From Alphaproteobacteria bacterium (lineage in GTDB: Bacteria > Pseudomonadota > Alphaproteobacteria > Rhodospirillales > WMHbin7): a stretch of DNA of 64,000 nucleotides. The stretch spans positions 62,001 to 126,000 of the forward strand of contig JADGAX010000006.1 of the NCBI GenBank assembly GCA_015231795.1. Direction: 5' to 3'. Position numbers and translations under genes: made by a program. Under the pieces are notes generated by a model. The model saw only the letters and a program-made list of their open reading frames with translations. It was not told where the DNA came from and ran no database searches. Numbering within the stretch: position 1 is the first letter of the stretch; every line of letters begins with the position of its first letter. This document shows, piece by piece, positions 56,873-64,000 of the stretch.

Positions 56873-58303
56873 TCATTTCACCTGATAGGCCGGATCGAGA
56901 AGCAAATGCAGGGCGGACTGTCGCAACGACAAGCCCTCGGCGGGCTTCGGCGGATCGACAGGCGGCACGGACAACAGCAGGCGCTGCATGGTCTGAAGGG
57001 CTTTTGGCGTGGCGGCGCGGTCCAGATCGGCCAGCGAGGGCATGACGCCTGGATTGTCGATGGCCAGCGGATTGAAGCTCGCCCCCAGTCCCTCGTCCTG
57101 CCCCTCGCCCTCGCGGCCCCGCAGAACGCGGCGCAGGAATTGTTCGCGCATCGACAGGGTGGCCGTGGTGATCCAGGCCGTTCCGCCCGGCCAGCCTTTG
57201 ACATTGGGAGGATCGAAGAGGTCTTGCCCAAGCTGGCGACCCAGTTGCGCCAGACGCTTCTCGTCGGTCTTGCGATAACCCAATAGTCTCAGCGTGCCCA
57301 CGATCACATCGACGGGCGATTTGACCAGCACGCCCCGATTCTCGGGCGCCCAGAAGGCGTCCATGGTCAACATCGCCTTCAACAACGGGCGGATTTCATA
57401 ATTGCCGTCGCGCAACAAGGCCGCCAGACGTTGCACCTCGACCTCGTCGGGGTCGGGCGAGATGAGGTCGCGCCACAGTTTTTCGACCAGACGGCGGGCG
57501 GTTTCGGGTCTTGCCAGCAAAAGATCGATCACGTCATCGCCCGATTGCACGATCTGTCCCAGCACTTTTTTCGAGCCGGCATCGTGCTTTCTGGGATTGA
57601 ACGTCACCTCGCCCCGCTTGGGATCGAATGCCCAGCCGGTAAAGGCCCTGGCCGCTTCCTTGACGTCCTGCTCGCTGTAATGACCTTCGCCCAACGTGAA
57701 CAATTCCATCAGTTCGCGGGCGAAATTCTCGTTGGGCTGGCCTTTGCGATTGGACTGGCTGTCCAAATACAAGACCATGGCGGGGTCCCTGACGATCTCC
57801 CTTAGCAACTGGCCGTAATTTCCCAACGCATGCTGGCGGAACAGCAGATTTTGGCGGTACATGAAGCCGGGCCATTTCACCTTTTTCAGGCCCGAGGTGA
57901 AATAATTGTGCCAAAACAGCACCATATGCTCGGTAAAGGGCGAATCGGCGGCCAGCATTTCGCCCCACCACCAGGACTTAAGCGCCAGATTGCGCTCGTG
58001 CATATCCTGGCGAAAATCCTTTTTCTCTTTATCATCCATGGACTTGCGACTTGCCTGCGTGGGCAGGGGTTCGTCGATGTCGGATGGCGGTTGGGTCTTC
58101 GGCTGCGAAAGGACGAGACCGAATATTTCTTCGACCGCCGATTCGTGGGAATATTGCATCAGGCGTTCGATTTCGAAGCGGGCGGGCTGGCCGAATCCAG
58201 TGCGCGCCAACAGATGCCTGGCTTCATCGAAGGTCAGGGCCAGGGCCGGGGTTGCCCCCAGGACCGACATCAGCAAAACAAGGGAAAACAGCCGTTTCAT
58301 CAC
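56873..58303 (-). CDS. DUF1800-family exported protein
   Basis: A 476-residue protein with a signal peptide (about 1-22). The helical DUF1800 core has FDEARHLLARTGFG, SPFTEHMVLFWHNYFTSGL and NENFARELMELFTLGEGHYS. DUF1800 and DUF1501 proteins are usually encoded side by side, as here, and are thought to act together outside the cytoplasm; the reaction is not known. The ATG at 58303 or the next codon at 58300 are both acceptable. Confidence 0.87.
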   Translation of the reverse strand: MMKRLFSLVLLMSVLGATPALALTFDEARHLLARTGFGQPARFEIERLMQYSHESAVEEIFGLVLSQPKTQPPSDIDEPLPTQASRKSMDDKEKKDFRQDMHERNLALKSWWWGEMLAADSPFTEHMVLFWHNYFTSGLKKVKWPGFMYRQNLLFRQHALGNYGQLLREIVRDPAMVLYLDSQSNRKGQPNENFARELMELFTLGEGHYSEQDVKEAARAFTGWAFDPKRGEVTFNPRKHDAGSKKVLGQIVQSGDDVIDLLLARPETARRLVEKLWRDLISPDPDEVEVQRLAALLRDGNYEIRPLLKAMLTMDAFWAPENRGVLVKSPVDVIVGTLRLLGYRKTDEKRLAQLGRQLGQDLFDPPNVKGWPGGTAWITTATLSMREQFLRRVLRGREGEGQDEGLGASFNPLAIDNPGVMPSLADLDRAATPKALQTMQRLLLSVPPVDPPKPAEGLSLRQSALHLLLDPAYQVK

Positions 58304-58353
58304 GGCACGATCCTAGCGCATGACGCCATTCCAGGCCATAGGGCTGATGGGAC

Positions 58354-58381
58354 TTGAGCAATGGACTTTCCTGTGTATGAT
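58354..58381 (+). promoter_or_regulatory. guaB promoter
   Basis: The -35 is TTGAGC (58354-58359) and the -10 is TATGAT (58376-58381), 16 bases apart. The start would lie near 58388, leaving a leader of about 100 bases that contains the hairpin at 58431-58470. Confidence 0.55.
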
Positions 58382-58415
58382 GCCTCGCCACATCAGGGCC
58401 GCCCAAACGACCTGA

Positions 58416-61230
<2,815 letters not shown>

Positions 61231-61269
61231 CCCCCTTGTTTCTCTACGCCATACGTATTACGATTTGGC

Positions 61270-61548
61270 ATGATTGCTTCCTTTCGCTGCAAGGAAACCA
61301 GGGCCATCTGGCAGGGCGGCGTCGTTCGCCGCTTCCAGGCCATTCACAGACAGGCGCTACGCAGGCTCGATATTTTGAACGCCGCCACCAGCTTAGAAGA
61401 CCTGATGCGAAATCCAGGCAATCATTTCGAGGCCTTGCGAGGGAATCGGAAAGGGCAGTTCAGCATACGCGTCAACCTGCAATGGCGGATTTGTTTTACC
61501 TGGAACGGACACGAAGCCCATGACGTCGAAATTGTCGATTACCACTAG
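61270..61548 (+). CDS. higB: HigB-type toxin (RelE/ParE superfamily)
   Basis: A 92-residue plasmid-maintenance-type toxin. The HigB signature is visible as FEALRGNRKGQFSIRVNLQWR and CFTWNGHEAHDVEIVDYH, with the conserved basic residues of an mRNA-cutting RNase. It overlaps higA by 29 bases. No ribosome site precedes the ATG, and a TTGTTT/TACGAT promoter would start transcription at about the ATG, so translation may be leaderless. Confidence 0.92.
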   Translation: MIASFRCKETRAIWQGGVVRRFQAIHRQALRRLDILNAATSLEDLMRNPGNHFEALRGNRKGQFSIRVNLQWRICFTWNGHEAHDVEIVDYH

Positions 61549-61846
61549 CCCGTCTGCCATGCGCCAGAATGCGCCGATCCACCCGGGCGTGACCTTGCTT
61601 GAAGACTTCATGGAACCCCTGGGACTTAGCGCCAACCAATTGGCGCAAATGTTGGCGGTGCCGCAGAATCGGGTCAGTGAGATCGTTCGTGGACGACGTT
61701 CCATCAGTGCCGACACGGCGCTTAGGCTTGAGCGCGCCTTTGGCGTTTCCGCTCAATTCTGGCTGAATCTTCAACAGCAGTACGAACTGATCCTTGCCAG
61801 GCGCAACGCCAAGGGATTATCACGCATTAAACCCATCGCCGCTTAA
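61520..61846 (+). CDS. higA: HigA-type XRE antitoxin
   Basis: A 108-residue antitoxin with one XRE helix-turn-helix: IHPGVTLLEDFMEPLGLSAN, then QLAQMLAVPQNRVSEIVRG and a C-terminal domain with AQFWLNLQQQYEL. It binds HigB and its own promoter. The ATG at 61520 overlaps higB; an ATG at 61559 would remove 13 residues and neither has a strong ribosome site. It is followed by guaA, whose ATG at 61859 has AAGGAG. Confidence 0.92.
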   Translation: MTSKLSITTSPSAMRQNAPIHPGVTLLEDFMEPLGLSANQLAQMLAVPQNRVSEIVRGRRSISADTALRLERAFGVSAQFWLNLQQQYELILARRNAKGLSRIKPIAA

Positions 61847-61858
61847 GGAGCCGACCTG

Positions 61859-63412
61859 ATGTCCGACCGCATTCTGATCCTCGACTTCGGCTCGCAAGTC
61901 ACGCAATTGATCGCCAGGCGCGTGCGAGAATCCGGCGTTTATTGCGAGGTCCATCCCTTCAACAAGGTGACCGCCGACAGTTTGAAGGCTTTCGGCCCCA
62001 AGGGGCTGATCCTGTCGGGCGGGCCTTCCTCGGTGCTGGACGCCAATGCGCCGCTGCCGCCCCAATGCGTTTACGATTCAGGCCTGCCCATTTTGGGCAT
62101 CTGTTACGGCCAGCAGTCGATGTGCCATCAGTTGGGCGGCAAGGTCGAAGCCGGACACGAACGCGAATTCGGACGCGCCTATGTCGACATCACCGGCGAC
62201 TGCGCGCTGTTCCACGGCGCCTGGGCCATGGGGGGGCGCGAACAAGTATGGATGAGCCATGGCGACCGCGTGACCGCCATCCCGCCCGGTTTTCGTTCCG
62301 TCGGCACGTCGGAGGGCGCCCCCTTCGCCGCCATCGCCAATGACGAGAAGCGCTATTACGGTGTGCAATTCCATCCCGAAGTGGTGCATACCCCGCACGG
62401 CGCCAAGCTGCTGGCAAATTTCGTGCACGGGGTTTGCGCCTGCAAGAATGATTGGACGATGGCCGCCTTCCGCGCCCAGGAAATCGCCAAGGTCAGGGCG
62501 CAGGTAGGGGCTGGCCGGGTCATTTGCGGCCTGTCGGGCGGCGTCGATTCATCCGTCGTGGCGGCCTTGCTGCACGAGGCCATCGGCGACCAACTGACTT
62601 GCGTTTTCGTCGATCACGGCTTCATGCGCATGGGCGAGGCCGAGCAAGTGGTCAACGTTTTTCGCGACCGCTTCAACATCAATCTGGTGCATCGCGACGC
62701 ATCCGAACTGTTCCTCTCGAAACTGGCGGGCATGACCGACCCCGAGAAGAAGCGCAAGACCATCGGCGGTTTGTTCATCGACGTCTTCGAGGAAGAGGCC
62801 AAGAAAGTGGGCGGCGCCGATTTTCTGGCCCAGGGCACGCTGTACCCGGACGTCATCGAATCGGTCAGCTTCATCGGCGGACCAAGTGTGACCATCAAAA
62901 GCCATCACAATGTGGGCGGCTTGCCTGCGCGCATGAATATGAAGTTGGTCGAACCCTTGCGCGAATTGTTCAAAGACGAGGTGCGCGCCCTGGGCCGCGA
63001 ATTGGGACTGCCCGACGAAATGGTGGGCCGCCACCCCTTCCCCGGCCCTGGCCTCGCCATCCGCATTCCCGGCCAGGAGATTACGCGCGACAAACTGGAT
63101 ATCTTGCGCAAGGCCGACGCCATCTATCTGGAAGAAATCCGCAATGCGGGCCTGTACGACGCCATCTGGCAAGCCTTCGCCGTGCTGCTGCCGGTGCGCA
63201 CCGTGGGCGTGATGGGGGATTCGCGCAGCTACGATTACGCCCTGGCCTTGCGCGCCGTGACCAGCACCGACGGCATGACCGCCGATTTCTATCCCTTCGA
63301 CATGAATTTCCTGGGCCGCACGGCGAACAGGATCATCAACGAGGTCAAGGGCATCAACCGCGTGACGTTTGATGTCACCAGTAAACCGCCGGGAACGATT
63401 GAGTGGGAATGA
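61859..63412 (+). CDS. guaA: GMP synthase (glutamine-hydrolysing)
   Basis: A 517-residue enzyme that converts XMP to GMP using glutamine. The class I amidotransferase triad appears as GICYGQQSM (Cys), and [11 protein letters not shown] (His/Glu). The ATP-pyrophosphatase P-loop is [15 protein letters not shown]. The dimerisation domain has [15 protein letters not shown]. It lies three genes from guaB, separated by rsmB and higBA, and has its own strong ribosome site. Confidence 0.98.
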   Translation: MSDRILILDFGSQVTQLIARRVRESGVYCEVHPFNKVTADSLKAFGPKGLILSGGPSSVLDANAPLPPQCVYDSGLPILGICYGQQSMCHQLGGKVEAGHEREFGRAYVDITGDCALFHGAWAMGGREQVWMSHGDRVTAIPPGFRSVGTSEGAPFAAIANDEKRYYGVQFHPEVVHTPHGAKLLANFVHGVCACKNDWTMAAFRAQEIAKVRAQVGAGRVICGLSGGVDSSVVAALLHEAIGDQLTCVFVDHGFMRMGEAEQVVNVFRDRFNINLVHRDASELFLSKLAGMTDPEKKRKTIGGLFIDVFEEEAKKVGGADFLAQGTLYPDVIESVSFIGGPSVTIKSHHNVGGLPARMNMKLVEPLRELFKDEVRALGRELGLPDEMVGRHPFPGPGLAIRIPGQEITRDKLDILRKADAIYLEEIRNAGLYDAIWQAFAVLLPVRTVGVMGDSRSYDYALALRAVTSTDGMTADFYPFDMNFLGRTANRIINEVKGINRVTFDVTSKPPGTIEWE

Positions 63413-63419
63413 GCCGGGC

Positions 63420-63665
63420 GTGGCGAAAACGCCTTGGTTTCATGAATTCAAGGCCGAGATCGAGCGAGACGCAAAGGAATTGCTGGCCGCCCGCGATGCC
63501 CGTCCGCCCGAGCGCTGGTCTTACGATGAGGCCGCCGCCCGCACCCGTGATTTCTATGTCGAGCGCATTATCGGCTACGCCACTTGCCTTAGCATCACCG
63601 TGCCAGAGAGAGATGAATTGCTGGGGTTGATCGACGGGCTTTGGCCCCCTTCCGAGAACGGTTGA
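63420..63665 (+). CDS. Small uncharacterised protein downstream of guaA
   Basis: I do not recognise this 81-residue protein. It is helical and charged, opening near KTPWFHEFKAEIERDAKELL, with no membrane segment. GTG at 63420, 8 bases after the guaA stop, is the best start; earlier starts lie inside guaA. It is followed by the ArsC/Spx gene with its ATG directly after this stop, so it belongs to the guaA transcript. Confidence 0.6.
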   Translation: MAKTPWFHEFKAEIERDAKELLAARDARPPERWSYDEAAARTRDFYVERIIGYATCLSITVPERDELLGLIDGLWPPSENG

Positions 63666-64000
63666 ATGAGCATCACTATCTTCGGCATCAAAAATTGCGA
63701 CACCATGAAAAAGGCTTTCGCTTGGCTGGACGAGCATGGAGTCGCCTATGTCTTCCACGACTACAAAAAGCAGGGCGTGGCGAAGGCCGACCTTGAACGC
63801 TGGTGCAAGGCGCTGGGCTGGGAGAAGGTATTGAACCGCGCGGGCACCACCTTTCGCAAATTGGCCGAAGACAGGCAGAAGAATCTCGACCAAACCAAGG
63901 CCATCGGCCTGATGCTTGAACAGCCAAGCATGATCAAGCGCCCGATCATCGAGGGCGAAGGCATCCTGGATCTTGGCTTCAAGCCCGAGCGTTACGCATC
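63666..64000 (+). CDS. ArsC/Spx-family reductase-like protein (3' truncated by window end)
   Basis: The first 111 codons of a protein related to arsenate reductase ArsC and the Spx/YffB group. It opens ITIFGIKNCDTMKKAFAWL, with one Cys (residue 10) at the N-terminal thioredoxin-like position, and contains the family RPIIEGEG segment near residue 98. Related small proteins bind glutathione or RNA polymerase. The start ATG follows the upstream stop directly. The end lies beyond the window, so its full length is not visible. Confidence 0.85.
   Translation, partial: MSITIFGIKNCDTMKKAFAWLDEHGVAYVFHDYKKQGVAKADLERWCKALGWEKVLNRAGTTFRKLAEDRQKNLDQTKAIGLMLEQPSMIKRPIIEGEGILDLGFKPERYA

Overview
The window looks like chromosomal DNA of a GC-rich alphaproteobacterium, most likely a free-swimming Rhodospirillales member related to Rhodospirillum or Magnetospirillum. 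The pointers are a CckA-type cell-cycle kinase beside a flgB-flgC-fliE-fliQ-fliR-flhB cluster, a CarD/CdnL regulator, a GAAC-N7-GAAC type SOS box at recA, FdxA, a RuBisCO-like protein coupled to a cupin, and an FNR/FixK-type box. I could run no searches, so the taxonomic call is an inference from gene content. I see no phage, integron, insertion sequence or CRISPR array. The accessory parts are two small toxin-antitoxin modules, a giant repeat protein and several unusual short leaders.

Layout. 1-5.6 kb: tRNA-Leu, an anion permease, alaS, and recA behind an SOS-controlled promoter. 5.6-11.4 kb (minus strand): flagellar operon flgB-flgC-fliE-fliQ-fliR-flhB ending in cckA. 11.4-14.7 kb: a CRP-like palindrome, a lysine/alanine/proline-rich histone-like gene with its own terminator, htpG with a heat-shock type promoter, and a small membrane protein. 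14.7-18.3 kb: a NYN-domain protein with a terminator abutting its ribosome site, a two-domain dehydrogenase and a LysE exporter. 18.3-21 kb: clpS-clpA. 21-26.2 kb: a 1735-residue FecR / poly-proline / RTX / NIDO surface protein with a class II FNR-type promoter. 26.4-28 kb: cupin and RuBisCO-like protein. 28-33.2 kb: CPA2 antiporter, REC-EAL protein, MgtC, LEA14-like lipoprotein, and a calcineurin-like protein that has lost its metal ligands.

33.2-39.9 kb: carD with a leader peptide and terminator, fdxA, terC, an S4 protein and a Suv3-like helicase, then a plus-strand group of a 51-residue protein, a cut-down FlhB-like protein, an unknown protein, fliO and fliP. 39.9-47.5 kb: rnd and corA, a DctP-type binding protein coupled to a large sensor kinase, a second sensor kinase with a CxxCH haem motif, and tRNA-Gly. 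47.7-52.8 kb: dapD-dapE with a membrane protein, a secreted or anchored unknown, folE, apaG and rpsD. 52.8-55.7 kb: an orphan minus-strand transcription unit with two tiny ORFs, mntA-hepT, grxD, a hairpin array, rarD and bolA. 55.7-64 kb: a DUF1800/DUF1501 pair, guaB, an RsmB-type methyltransferase, higB-higA, guaA, a small conserved protein and a truncated ArsC/Spx-family gene.

Functional themes: flagellum export apparatus and cell-cycle control; protein quality control (htpG, clpS-clpA); translation and RNA processing (alaS, rpsD, rnd, rsmB); guanine nucleotide and lysine/peptidoglycan precursor synthesis; iron-sulphur handling (fdxA, grxD, bolA); and environmental sensing. Many same-strand neighbours overlap by ATGA, and three convergent pairs overlap by 4 bp at their stop codons, so the chromosome is tightly packed. 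The places where the sequence departs from the ordinary are the leaders of carD and the NYN gene, the orphan unit at 52.85-53.25 kb, the inactivated phosphatase and the giant RTX protein.
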